Shown here in pieces: positions 1-7,813 of a stretch of 35,990 nt of DNA (its first letter is position 1; every line of letters starts with the position of its first letter). Made by a program: the position numbers and the translations under genes. The stretch is taken from assembly GCA_944384585.1 (NCBI GenBank), contig CALWTY010000024.1:1-35990 (forward strand), read 5' to 3'. Below the pieces are notes generated by a model. That model worked only from the letters and a program-made list of their open reading frames with translations, was not told where the DNA came from and made no database searches. The stretch comes from an uncultured Clostridia bacterium (GTDB lineage: Bacteria > Bacillota > Clostridia > Oscillospirales > CAG-272).

Positions 1-87
1 TGTTCGAGCATCATCTGAGTTTCTTTTGCTTCCTTCTTATTCGGTTGTGAGTGAAGATTTCCTTGCTTCATTCCCTAACATAGCTGA

Positions 88-118
88 AAACCGATCGGAT
101 CTTCCGGTCGGCTTTTTG
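88..118 (+). terminator. Rho-independent terminator of an upstream unit
   Basis: A roughly 9-bp stem (CCGATCGGA against TCCGGTCGG, one G-U pair, 3-base loop) is followed directly by GCTTTTTG. No complete gene is visible to its left, so it probably ends transcription of a gene outside the window. Confidence 0.6.
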
Positions 119-292
119 TTCTCTGCGGCAGATCAAGCCATGTAGGACGTCGAAACGGGAGTCCCCGTCGGATGCCCGGCCGAACAGACCTTTACCGTTC
201 GGTTCCTCACGCCTCCTTGTTGCTCCGGACGATGCCCGATCCCGACGCGGGAGCGCAGCTCCCGAACCTTTCCGAACGGAGGCGATTGATGA
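119..292. other. Leader/intergenic region before the ylmH-like gene
   Basis: No convincing ORF and no good -35/-10 pair was found. A compact hairpin GGGAGC-GCA-GCTCCC sits at 249-263, and a GGAGG ribosome binding site at 278-282 lies 10 bases before the ATG at 293. The promoter of the gene is not obvious from sequence. Confidence 0.4.
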
Positions 293-1090
293 ATGGATAA
301 ATCGTCATTGGTTCAACGTTATGCCAATACCCCTGAACAAAAGCTCCTCCTCGCGCACGTTTTGGATCTTGCCCTGCGGGCGGAAAACCGGAATACCGTC
401 GAGACGGGGAATTTTCTCTCCGACACGGAGGCGGTACTTGTCGAGGCGATGCTCCGTGCTGCGGGGATTTCCCGCTTCCTCCTCTATGGCGGCTATAGGG
501 ACGCCGAGCGAAAATGCCCCGTTTTTCTGCCCGAGTACCTCGAAGAGGAGGATCTGATCGCTTTCCCCGCTTTGGCGGAGATTACTTATGCGATCGCGGA
601 ACGGAATCGCTTCGATTCCGCCCCCCTCAGCCATCGGGACGGGCTGGGCGCTCTGATGGCGCTCGGGATTGAACGGGAGATGATCGGGGATATCGCCGTA
701 ACTGATGAACGTGTGATCATAATACTGAAATCCTCGGTGGCCGATTATGTCGCGGATAATCTGACGGCAATCGGGCGCTGCCGCGTTCAAACAACGTTGT
801 ATCCCATGACGGAAATGCCGGAGCGGGAGCCCCTTGTCGAGATGAGCGATACCGTTGCTTCCATGCGCCTTGACGCGGTTTTGGCGGCGGTCTTTCATCT
901 TTCCCGCAGTGCTGCGACGGAAGCGCTGGGACGGGGACTCGTGACGGTCAACGGCGCGGAGGCATCCAAGGCGGATCGTCTTGTCTGCGACGGGGATCGG
1001 CTGGCGCTTCGCGGCAAGGGAAGAGTCATCATCGGAGGCGTTGAGGGCTTGTCCAAAAAAGGCAGGGTGCGTTTTACCTATCGGAAATAA
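293..1090 (+). CDS. ylmH: YlmH-family S4-domain RNA-binding protein
   Basis: 265 aa, close to the usual 255-265 aa of the YlmH family. The C-terminal third (about residues 180-245) has the S4 fold signature: a MRLDAVLAAVFHLSRS helix pair, then GLVTVNGAEASKADRLVCDGD, the usual basic RNA-contact surface. The N-terminal part is the YlmH-specific domain, with a GGYRDAERKCPVFLPEY stretch that is recognisable in relatives. In Bacillus, YlmH (RqcP2) binds ribosome-associated tRNA and helps ribosome quality control; that role is known for the family and is not shown here. The start at 293 is favoured by GGAGG at 278-282. The usual neighbours sepF/ylmG/divIVA are not in the window, so the cell-division context is either to the left or absent. 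Confidence 0.85.
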   Translation: MDKSSLVQRYANTPEQKLLLAHVLDLALRAENRNTVETGNFLSDTEAVLVEAMLRAAGISRFLLYGGYRDAERKCPVFLPEYLEEEDLIAFPALAEITYAIAERNRFDSAPLSHRDGLGALMALGIEREMIGDIAVTDERVIIILKSSVADYVADNLTAIGRCRVQTTLYPMTEMPEREPLVEMSDTVASMRLDAVLAAVFHLSRSAATEALGRGLVTVNGAEASKADRLVCDGDRLALRGKGRVIIGGVEGLSKKGRVRFTYRK

Positions 1091-1160
1091 CCGCGCGGCT
1101 TGTCGGCTTGCGCACCGGCGCATCGATACATCGCCCCGCGCTGCAGCCGATGCCGATGAA

Positions 1161-1198
1161 GAAACCGGGGAAGGCTTTGAAAAGCCTTCCCCGGTTTC
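1161..1198. terminator. 17-bp perfect hairpin between convergent genes
   Basis: GAAACCGGGGAAGGCTT (1161-1177) and its exact complement (1182-1198) flank a TGAA loop. It lies between the ends of the + strand ylmH-like gene and the - strand vanZ-like gene, so it can serve both. There is no clean T-run on either side, so termination may rely on stem strength. Confidence 0.65.
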
Positions 1199-1228
1199 TG
1201 TCTGTCAGGAAAAGGAGGTGAGCTGACA

Positions 1229-1795
1229 TCAGCTCTTTTTCTTTTCGGTCGGAAGCATCCGCTTCAACAGGAAGAAGAGTGAGGTCGAGATCAGCACCCC
1301 AAGGGTGTTCAGAATCAGGTCGTTCATATCGAAGGAGCGCCCGATCAGAGGCTGAAGCAGCTCAATGGCAAGGGTTGCCGAAAGCCCTGCCGAGAAGGTC
1401 TTTCCGAAGGATGGCTGACGGCTGAAAAAGGGATGCAGCAGCCCGAAGGGGAGAAACATCAGAAGATTGAAGAGATTTTCCGTTGTGAAACGGCGGAGGA
1501 ACGTCGGAATGAACCGATAGGTGAAGTTGAAAAAGTGCCACGCATTCCCGCTCGGCTGTCGGTAGAACAGATAGTACCAGATATTCACCCAGAAATTCGG
1601 AGGAACGAGGGTGAGTGCCAGCAATCCCGTCAGATAGCAGACGAAGAGCGATGCAAGGAGCTTGCGGGAGACGGGGGAGGTATGATCCCGACGGAATCGG
1701 GAAATCCCGTAGATCAGCCCGACCGCCAGCGCGACCGGGATCACCTGAAGGAAATCCCCGAGATATGTGTCAAAGAAAAAGTACTGAAACGTCAT
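1229..1795 (-). CDS. VanZ-family integral membrane protein
   Basis: 188 aa with four to five hydrophobic segments (about residues 12-30, 45-65, 108-125, 135-150 and 155-175). The VanZ hallmark is present: NLLMFLPFGLLHP, then ELLQPLIGRSFDMNDLILN, the conserved acidic/polar pattern of the domain. VanZ in enterococci gives low-level teicoplanin resistance, but most VanZ-domain proteins in Clostridia have no assigned role, so resistance should not be inferred. The ATG overlaps the stop of the upstream gene (ATGA at 1792-1795), which indicates translational coupling with the UxaC-like protein and one transcript from the promoter at 3071-3099. Confidence 0.85.
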   Translation of the reverse strand: MTFQYFFFDTYLGDFLQVIPVALAVGLIYGISRFRRDHTSPVSRKLLASLFVCYLTGLLALTLVPPNFWVNIWYYLFYRQPSGNAWHFFNFTYRFIPTFLRRFTTENLFNLLMFLPFGLLHPFFSRQPSFGKTFSAGLSATLAIELLQPLIGRSFDMNDLILNTLGVLISTSLFFLLKRMLPTEKKKS

Positions 1796-3039
1796 GGAGA
1801 AGAATATCCTTTCTGAATCATGCGGTCAAAGCGGCGGGCGGCGTTTTCCCGCATCCGCTGCCGAAGCGCAGGGGACAGCCCGGAAGCGGCTTCCGCAAAA
1901 TCCGTCGGGTCTATGATCGCCCTGCCGCGGAGCAGAAGTACGCCGATCGGGAATTCCGCCGCAGCTGCCTGCGGATCGGAGACGGCGGGGACGATCCCCG
2001 GCAGTCCCGCCGGCGTGGAAAAGGCAAAACGGTCGATCAGACCGAGAAAACGCTGCGGGTGGGGGGAGAGCAGGACGGTTTCCGGGATGGGGTCGTTTCG
2101 GGTAAGCTGCGCAAGAAGCGCGGTCAGCGGGGCGGGATCGGAATCGACGGTGAGGAGCAGGGGAAGATCCCGCAGAACCGGGAGGGGGGAAAACTGCAGG
2201 AAGAATGAAGTGCGGAACTGATCCCGTTCGGCGGACGAGACGGGGAGACCGTCGCGTAGCTTTCGGAGGATTCCGTCCACCTCGTTTTTGCGCGCGTTGC
2301 GGTCGTATCGATAGTCGGTCAGCATAAGACGCGCTGCCGGGCAGCCCTGCTGCAGAAAGGTGTCAAGCCGCGCGGAAAGCCGCTCGATCAGCGCGGCGAG
2401 ACTGTCAAGGCCGTCAAGAGGCAGGGCACAGGGGTCACCGAGATCGAAAACGGGGCGGCAGCGCGGAAGGGGCGCTGAATCCGGTAGGATTTCATCGGCC
2501 GGGAGAAATCCTCCCATGATGGAGCCTTCGTCTGCCCGGGCGCCGGGGAGGGAGCGGGAGGGGGAACCGGTCGGTTCTGACGGGCCTGCCGTCGGGGACT
2601 CCGGCACCAGGTCGTCAAAGGGGGAGAAGCGCAGAAAGAGCGTTTCGACTCCCAAAGCGGCGGCGAGGGAGAGAGGAGAGAGACGCAGCTCCCGGATGCG
2701 CTCGCAGCATCGCTTCCAGAGCATTCCGCTCTCCCCCTCCTCCGGCGACAGGGAAAATACAGTCGACAGGATGCGGCGTACCGTCCGCTCCTGCCGATGT
2801 CCCGTCAACAGAGGAAGACAGTCCAACAGGGCGCAGAACTTCTCATAGTCCGATGCGCCCCCGGTGATCCTGTCCTCCGGGACGCCGCAGAGCCGCATGG
2901 CGCTTTGGGTGTGCGGAGAGCGCACCACAAGCAGATCGGCGATATTCCGATATGCGCGATTTTCCGCGGCGGCACGGGAAGGCAGATCATTGTCCCATGA
3001 AAAAAAACAACGTGCGGCTTTTTCGGCTACGTCTCCCAT
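1792..3039 (-). CDS. Divergent uronate isomerase (UxaC)-like protein, probably catalytically inactive
   Basis: 415 aa from the ATG at 3039, chosen because GGAG lies 5 bases upstream and the promoter at 3071-3099 would put earlier starts at or before the transcript start. From memory of UxaC, several blocks line up in order: AAENRAYRNIADL; VPEDRITGGASDYEKF (residues 53-68); PLPRCRPVFDL; RLDTFLQQGC; VSSAERDQF; IPETVLLSPHP; and the C-terminal ENAARRF. The metal and catalytic positions do not survive. The HxH of the N-terminal HCHL motif is replaced in SWDNDLPS (14-21), the Asp-His after the GC-R block is missing, the His of the QLHIG strand reads TVDSD, and the late tryptophan/TDSRS block seems deleted. 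The protein is about 50 aa shorter than UxaC. A role as a pseudoenzyme or sugar-acid sensor is inference. A new TIM-barrel activity is also possible. Confidence 0.6.
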   Translation of the reverse strand: MGDVAEKAARCFFSWDNDLPSRAAAENRAYRNIADLLVVRSPHTQSAMRLCGVPEDRITGGASDYEKFCALLDCLPLLTGHRQERTVRRILSTVFSLSPEEGESGMLWKRCCERIRELRLSPLSLAAALGVETLFLRFSPFDDLVPESPTAGPSEPTGSPSRSLPGARADEGSIMGGFLPADEILPDSAPLPRCRPVFDLGDPCALPLDGLDSLAALIERLSARLDTFLQQGCPAARLMLTDYRYDRNARKNEVDGILRKLRDGLPVSSAERDQFRTSFFLQFSPLPVLRDLPLLLTVDSDPAPLTALLAQLTRNDPIPETVLLSPHPQRFLGLIDRFAFSTPAGLPGIVPAVSDPQAAAAEFPIGVLLLRGRAIIDPTDFAEAASGLSPALRQRMRENAARRFDRMIQKGYSSP

Positions 3040-3070
3040 TGTTACTCCGTATTTCAGATTATTTTCCCCC

Positions 3071-3099
3071 ATTATAGCATTTTTTTGAAAAAAAAGCAA
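3071..3099 (-). promoter_or_regulatory. Promoter of the UxaC-like/vanZ operon
   Basis: Read on the - strand: -35 TTGCTT (3099-3094), 17-base spacer, -10 TATAAT (3076-3071). The start codon follows after a short leader. It is back to back with the pheST promoter; the two -35 boxes are 9 bases apart. Confidence 0.65.
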
Positions 3100-3108
3100 T
3101 AGTTTTGC

Positions 3109-3137
3109 TTGACAAAACCGATTGGGGATGGTACTAT
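3109..3137 (+). promoter_or_regulatory. Promoter of the pheST T-box transcript
   Basis: TTGACA at 3109-3114, 17-base spacer, TACTAT at 3132-3137. Transcription would begin about 3144, just ahead of T-box stem I. Confidence 0.75.
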
Positions 3138-3164
3138 ATTAGATGAAATCCGAATATCATTCTA

Positions 3165-3402
3165 AAAGCTGTGAAAGCGTGTAAGTAGAGGCGGAGCAGA
3201 GGGCTTGAAGAGAGGCGGCGCCGTGGCTGAGAGCGCCCCATCCCTCCCGTATCGAATTTCAGCGCCGGAGCTTTTCCCCGAAAAGCAGATCCTGCGTTAA
3301 GGGGAATGCCGCGCCGCAAAAGGCGTAAAAAGAGCGGAATTTTCCGAACACGGGTGGTACCGCGGGCTTGCTCGTCCCATGAAATTATGGGGCGGCTTTT
3401 TG
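3165..3402 (+). promoter_or_regulatory. T-box leader (tRNA-Phe-responsive) controlling pheST
   Basis: The invariant T-box GGGTGGTACCGCGG is at 3352-3365; its UGGN bulge pairs with the acceptor end of uncharged tRNA. Stem I runs from about 3165, with AGTAGA and GAGAGG segments typical of its lower and middle parts. The likely specifier codon is TTC (Phe) at 3258-3260, followed by a purine as expected. The terminator stem CGTCCCAT/ATGGGGCG (3373-3394) is followed by GCTTTTTG. Uncharged tRNA-Phe should stabilise the antiterminator and allow read-through into pheS. The specifier choice is supported by the downstream genes; stem boundaries are approximate. Confidence 0.93.
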
Positions 3403-3490
3403 TTTGTCGGCAAATATGCTGCCGAAGGCGGCGCATCCCGACCGGCGGGGGATGCGGGCTGCTGCAAACGCCGGAGAAACGGATGAACTT

Positions 3491-4519
3491 ATGCTTGAAA
3501 GTACGCAAACCATCAAAGAACAGTTTTCCTTGCTTTTGGACAAGGCGGCGTCAACGGCGGAGCTGGAGTCGCTGAAGGTCGAATTTCTCGGCAAGAAGGG
3601 AAAGATCGCCGCGCTCATGAACGAGCTCAAGGCCCTCCCCGCCGATCGGAAAAGGGAAGCGGGTCAGGTCATCAATCAGACCAAGCAGCTGATCGAGCAG
3701 CGTCTGCACGAAAAGACCGAGGAGCTGGCGATGCGGGAGGAGCAGCGCCTGATCGAAGCGGCGGAATCCTATGACGAATCGCTTCCGACCGAGCTGTCCC
3801 TCGGCTCCTATCATCCCATCACGCTGATCCAGCGGGAGGTGGAGCAGATCTTTGCCTCGATGGGTTTCTATGTCGAGGATTACGACGAGGTGGTGGACGA
3901 CTACCATTGCTTCGAGGCGCTCAATATCCCGAAGCACCATCCCGCAAGAGATATGCAGGACACCTATTATCTCGACAACGGACAGCTTCTCAAGACTCAT
4001 ACCTCGGCGGCGCAGAACTATATTATGCGGAAATACGGCGCGCCGGTCCGCGCCATCTTCCCCGGACGCTGCTTCCGCAACGAATCGACCGACGCCTGCC
4101 ATGAGAACACCTTCTTCCAGCTGGAGGGGATCATGATCGATCGGAACATTTCGATCTCCAATCTGATCTACTTCATGAAAACGATGCTCTCGGAGGTCTT
4201 CCGTCAGGATATCACCGTCCGGCTGCGCCCCGGCTTCTTCCCCTTCGTTGAGCCGGGCTTTGAGCTGGATATCCGCTGCACCATCTGCGGCGGCGCGGGC
4301 TGCCCCTCCTGTAAGAATTCCGGCTGGCTTGAGCTTTGCCCCTGCGGCATGATCCATCCGAACGTGCTGACCGCCGGCGGGATCGATCCCGAGGAATACA
4401 CCGGCTTTGCCTTCGGCCTCGGATTGACAAGGCTTGCCATGATGAAATACGGGATCAAGGATATCCGCGTGCTGAACAGCGGCAATTTAAGGGCGCTTTC
4501 GCAGTTTATCGATGCATGA
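3491..4519 (+). CDS. pheS: Phenylalanyl-tRNA synthetase alpha subunit
   Basis: 342 aa from the ATG at 3491, the standard PheS length. The longer frame back to 3404 runs into the T-box terminator and is not conserved-looking. It has the N-terminal coiled coil that contacts tRNA (about residues 1-85, Leu/Lys/Glu-rich), then the class II core. Motif 2 is near GRCFRNESTDACHENTFFQLEG and motif 3 is GFAFGLGLTRLAMMKYG. The WLELCPCGMIHP stretch lies in the Phe-binding region. It forms an alpha2-beta2 enzyme with PheT that charges tRNA-Phe. GGAG at 3473-3476 is 14 bases from the start, a long spacing. Expression is set by the T-box upstream, and pheT follows 87 bases after the stop. Confidence 0.95.
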   Translation: MLESTQTIKEQFSLLLDKAASTAELESLKVEFLGKKGKIAALMNELKALPADRKREAGQVINQTKQLIEQRLHEKTEELAMREEQRLIEAAESYDESLPTELSLGSYHPITLIQREVEQIFASMGFYVEDYDEVVDDYHCFEALNIPKHHPARDMQDTYYLDNGQLLKTHTSAAQNYIMRKYGAPVRAIFPGRCFRNESTDACHENTFFQLEGIMIDRNISISNLIYFMKTMLSEVFRQDITVRLRPGFFPFVEPGFELDIRCTICGGAGCPSCKNSGWLELCPCGMIHPNVLTAGGIDPEEYTGFAFGLGLTRLAMMKYGIKDIRVLNSGNLRALSQFIDA

Positions 4520-4606
4520 CGGGCAGATGCCCTTCCCGGAAGCATATCCCCCGGCGCGGATATGCGGATCAAAATACAGTATCAGCCGAGAAACGGAAGT
4601 AACCAT

Positions 4607-6973
4607 ATGTTTGTATCAATGAATTGGATCAGGGAATACGTCGATCTTTCCGACGAGAATACAGAGGAGCTGATCCGCCGCTTTACCCTGTCGACGGCGG
4701 AGGTAGAGGATATTTATTATAAAGGAAGAGATATTTCCGGCGTAATCGTTGCACAGATCCTGTCGGCGGAGAAGCATCCCGACTCGAAGAAGCTCCATTT
4801 GCTGAAGGTCGATACCGGCTCGGAGGTGCTTGACATCGTCTGCGGCGCGCCGAACGTTGCGCCCGGGCAGAAGGTCGCACTGGCTACGGTGGGCGGACGG
4901 GTCTGCTCCGGGGAGATCGGCAAGGCGACGATCGCCGGCTTCGATTCCTACGGAATGTGCTGCGGAGCGGACGAGCTGGGGCTTGCCGACGGGCATACCG
5001 GCCTGCTGGAGCTGGATCGCGACGCGCCCCTCGGCACCGACATCAAGACGCTCTATCCGCTGATCGAGGACATCGTCTTCGAGGTGGACAACAAATCGCT
5101 GACCAACCGCCCCGACCTCTGGGGACACTACGGCATCGCAAGGGAATTCGCCGCCCTCACGGGCAAGCCCCTTAAGCCTCTGTCCCTTTCGGAGATCGTC
5201 TTCGACGGCGACCGCGAGATACCCGTGACGGTCAGCAGAGAGGATCTGCTCTATCGCTATTCCTGCCTGGAAATGTCGGGTGTTTCGGTTCACCGCAGCC
5301 CCCTCGATATGCAGATCCGCCTCTATTACTGCGGAATGCGGGCGATCAACCTCCTTGCCGACCTGACCAACTATATCATGCTGGAGCTGGGACAGCCGAT
5401 GCACGCCTTCGACGCTCGGAAGATCGACTCCATTCACGTCGGCACGCCCGCCGCCCCCATGACCTTCACGACGCTGGACGGAGGCGAGCGGGAAATCAAC
5501 GAGAACACCCTGATGATCTACAACGGCAGCGAGCCGGTCGCCATCGCGGGCGTGATGGGCGGTCTTGACTCCGAGATCGTCGACAACACCGATTCGCTGG
5601 TGCTGGAGTCCGCTGATTTTGACGGCACCTCCGTCAGAAAGACCTCCTCCCGCCTCGGCTTGAGAACCGACGCGAGTATGCGCTACGAGAAGGTGCTGGA
5701 TCCGGAGCTGACGGTTATCGCCATCCGCCGCTTTATCCGCCTGCTCACCGAGATCGACCCCGGCGCCAGAGTCACCTCCCGTCTCACCGACTGCTATGTC
5801 AGACGGTACGACAAGGTGGTGATCACCTTTGACAAGAGCTATGTCGACCGCTATACCGGCATCGACATCTCGGAGGAGCAGATCGTGCGGACGCTGACCC
5901 TGCTGGGCTTCGGCGTAACGAACGAGGGCCATATCTTCACCGTCACCGTCCCGTCCTGGAGAGCCACGAAGGACGTCACCATCAAGGCCGATATCATCGA
6001 GGAGATCACCCGCATCTACGGCTACGATAACTTCGAGATCGCGTCTACTGAGAGCCTGCTCAAGCCGGTCAGAAGATCGGTTTCGAAGGAGGAGGACGGG
6101 AATATCAAGAATCTGCTTGTCCGGCACTACGGCCTGCATGAGGTGCATTCCTATATCTGGTGCGACGGAAAGAAGTTCAAGAAGCTCGGGATCGAGGTGG
6201 AGGAGAATGTCAGAATCCTCAACATTCCCACGCCGGAAAACGGCACGCTTCGCAGCTCGATGCTGCCCACCCTGCTGACCTTTGTCTATGAAAACAAGGG
6301 CTATTCCGACGATTTCGGCATTTTCGAGATCGGACGGGTGATTAAGGGACGGAAGGAAAACGGCGAGTGCAACGAGCGCCGCACCCTCGGTCTGACCCTG
6401 TACAGCAAGCAGAGAAGCGAGAAGGAGCTGTACTTCCGCGCCGTTTCGATGCTCCGCAGCCTGACCCTTACCGTCAAGCACACCGAGCCGGCCTTCCGTA
6501 AGAGAGCCCCTCGCTCGGCATGGCAGCATCCGAAAAATACCGCCGAGATCCTGCTGGGCGGCGAGGTTGTCGGTCTGATCTGCACGCTTCATCCGCAGAA
6601 TCTCGCCAAGCTCGATAAAAACGCCGCGGCGGTCTGCGTGGAGCTGGATCTGGATGATTTCTACAAGGCGGCGGTCAGCCCGCTGTCCTTCGAAGAGCCC
6701 TCGAAATTCCCCTCGATCGATTACGATCTGTCGATTGTGCTGCCGGAAGGGCTTCGCTTTGCCGATGCCGAGGCGGCGTGGAAGACGGCGGGCTGCCGTG
6801 AGCTGACAGGCTGGCGGGTGATCGATGTCTACGAGCAGGAGGGGATGCGGAGCGTGACGGTTCGCCTCACCTTCTCCTCCGAGGAAAAAACACTGTCGAT
6901 GGAGGAAATTCAGCCGGTCATCGATACGGTGCTGTCCAATCTCAAAAATCAGGGGATCTTTCTCAGATCCTGA
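4607..6973 (+). CDS. pheT: Phenylalanyl-tRNA synthetase beta subunit
   Basis: 788 aa from the ATG at 4607. This start gives MFVSMNWIREYVDLSD, like the MKVSYNWLKEYVDL opening of the family, and GGAAG at 4595-4599 is well spaced. Domains in order: an OB-fold tRNA-binding (EMAP-like) domain at about residues 40-155 with HPDSKKLHLLKVD and CGAPNVAPGQ; the B3/B4 editing domain at about 210-390, which hydrolyses mischarged Tyr-tRNA-Phe; the B5 domain at about 400-475; the catalytic-like core; and a C-terminal FDX-ACB anticodon-binding domain ending near residue 788. No truncation or frameshift is seen. The gene ends 15 bases before a strong terminator. Confidence 0.95.
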   Translation: MFVSMNWIREYVDLSDENTEELIRRFTLSTAEVEDIYYKGRDISGVIVAQILSAEKHPDSKKLHLLKVDTGSEVLDIVCGAPNVAPGQKVALATVGGRVCSGEIGKATIAGFDSYGMCCGADELGLADGHTGLLELDRDAPLGTDIKTLYPLIEDIVFEVDNKSLTNRPDLWGHYGIAREFAALTGKPLKPLSLSEIVFDGDREIPVTVSREDLLYRYSCLEMSGVSVHRSPLDMQIRLYYCGMRAINLLADLTNYIMLELGQPMHAFDARKIDSIHVGTPAAPMTFTTLDGGEREINENTLMIYNGSEPVAIAGVMGGLDSEIVDNTDSLVLESADFDGTSVRKTSSRLGLRTDASMRYEKVLDPELTVIAIRRFIRLLTEIDPGARVTSRLTDCYVRRYDKVVITFDKSYVDRYTGIDISEEQIVRTLTLLGFGVTNEGHIFTVTVPSWRATKDVTIKADIIEEITRIYGYDNFEIASTESLLKPVRRSVSKEEDGNIKNLLVRHYGLHEVHSYIWCDGKKFKKLGIEVEENVRILNIPTPENGTLRSSMLPTLLTFVYENKGYSDDFGIFEIGRVIKGRKENGECNERRTLGLTLYSKQRSEKELYFRAVSMLRSLTLTVKHTEPAFRKRAPRSAWQHPKNTAEILLGGEVVGLICTLHPQNLAKLDKNAAAVCVELDLDDFYKAAVSPLSFEEPSKFPSIDYDLSIVLPEGLRFADAEAAWKTAGCRELTGWRVIDVYEQEGMRSVTVRLTFSSEEKTLSMEEIQPVIDTVLSNLKNQGIFLRS

Positions 6974-6987
6974 TCCCGTGACGGGAT

Positions 6988-7024
6988 CAAAGGCGCGGAA
7001 GCGTATTCTTCCGCGCCTTTTTTT
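6988..7024 (+). terminator. Terminator of the pheST operon
   Basis: AAAGGCGCGGAAG and CTTCCGCGCCTTT form a 13-bp stem around a CGTATT loop, followed by a run of seven T. Confidence 0.92.
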
Positions 7025-7075
7025 GAAAAAGGATCGGAGGCTTCCCGCAAGGACGCTGTAAAGGAGAAAAAACGA

Positions 7076-7813
7076 ATGAAGATACAGGATTTTATCACGG
7101 CGCTCGATGCCTTTTTCGACCGTGAGGACATGGAGGGGGCGGGGGAGTATCTGAGATATGTCCACCGGAGCGCCGAGGCCGAGGGGGACAGACGGCTGCT
7201 TTTCACGGTTCTCAACGAGATGATGGGCTATTACCGCAAGACGCGGGAGGAGGAGCGGGGGCTGGAGTCGATAGCGGCGGGACTTCGCGTGATGAACGAG
7301 CTGGGGCTGGCAGACAGGCCGGAGGGGGCGACGGCCATTCTGAATGCCGCGACGACCATGAAGGCGTTCGGCAGAGCGGAAGAGGCGCTGTCCTATTACG
7401 ATGCGGCTGCCGCGATCTATGAAAAAGCCTTTTCCCCCGACGATTACCGTCTGGCGGGGCTCTGCAACAACCGCGCGCTGGCGATGGTCGACCTCCGCCG
7501 ATACCGGGAGGCGGAGGAACTGTACCGAAGAGCGCTCGCCATCCTCTCGCGCTGCGGCGGGAGGGAGACCGATATCGTCAACACCTACGTCAATCTGGCG
7601 CATCTCTATGATGCGCTCGGACGGTACGAGGAGATCGAGCAATGCCTCGAAAATGCGCTCGATACGCTGGAGCGGATTACGGTGCGCGACGGCTATTATG
7701 CCTATACCTCCCGCAAATGCGCCCCCTCCCTCGGCTATTTCGGCTATTTTGAGGCGGAGCGGGAGCTGAACGAAAGGGCGGACAGGATCTATGCAGGGAA
7801 TCGCGCTGGCTGA
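7076..7813 (+). CDS. Tetratricopeptide-repeat protein
   Basis: 245 aa, cytoplasmic, with no signal peptide. Several 34-residue-like helical repeats are visible, for example AILNAATTMKAFGRAEEALS, LAGLCNNRALAMVDLRRYRE and IVNTYVNLAHLYDALGRYEE, each with the small-residue and aromatic spacing of TPR helices. The AAGGAG site at 7061 and the ATG at 7076 give a clear start. The last 23 bases overlap the next gene, so the two are almost certainly co-translated and may act as a pair. TPR proteins are protein-binding scaffolds; the partner here is most simply the DUF4037 protein. No promoter is obvious after the pheST terminator. Confidence 0.75.
   Translation: MKIQDFITALDAFFDREDMEGAGEYLRYVHRSAEAEGDRRLLFTVLNEMMGYYRKTREEERGLESIAAGLRVMNELGLADRPEGATAILNAATTMKAFGRAEEALSYYDAAAAIYEKAFSPDDYRLAGLCNNRALAMVDLRRYREAEELYRRALAILSRCGGRETDIVNTYVNLAHLYDALGRYEEIEQCLENALDTLERITVRDGYYAYTSRKCAPSLGYFGYFEAERELNERADRIYAGNRAG

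Noticed and set aside
1229-1795. Glycopeptide resistance gene
   Set aside because: Only a VanZ domain is present, with no vanHAX or vanRS genes; VanZ proteins are widespread in Clostridia without that role.
3404-3490. N-terminal extension of PheS
   Set aside because: The open frame begins in the T-box terminator T-run, and the extra residues look unlike PheS; ATG 3491 gives the standard length.
4616-7642. Open frame of 1008 codons on the - strand opposite pheT
   Set aside because: It mirrors pheT codon bias, has no ribosome binding site and gives no recognisable protein. Long antisense frames also lie opposite the binding-protein gene (17683-20580), the two ATPase genes (23434-25455 and 25502-27364) and the GH genes, all explained by C-ending codon use.
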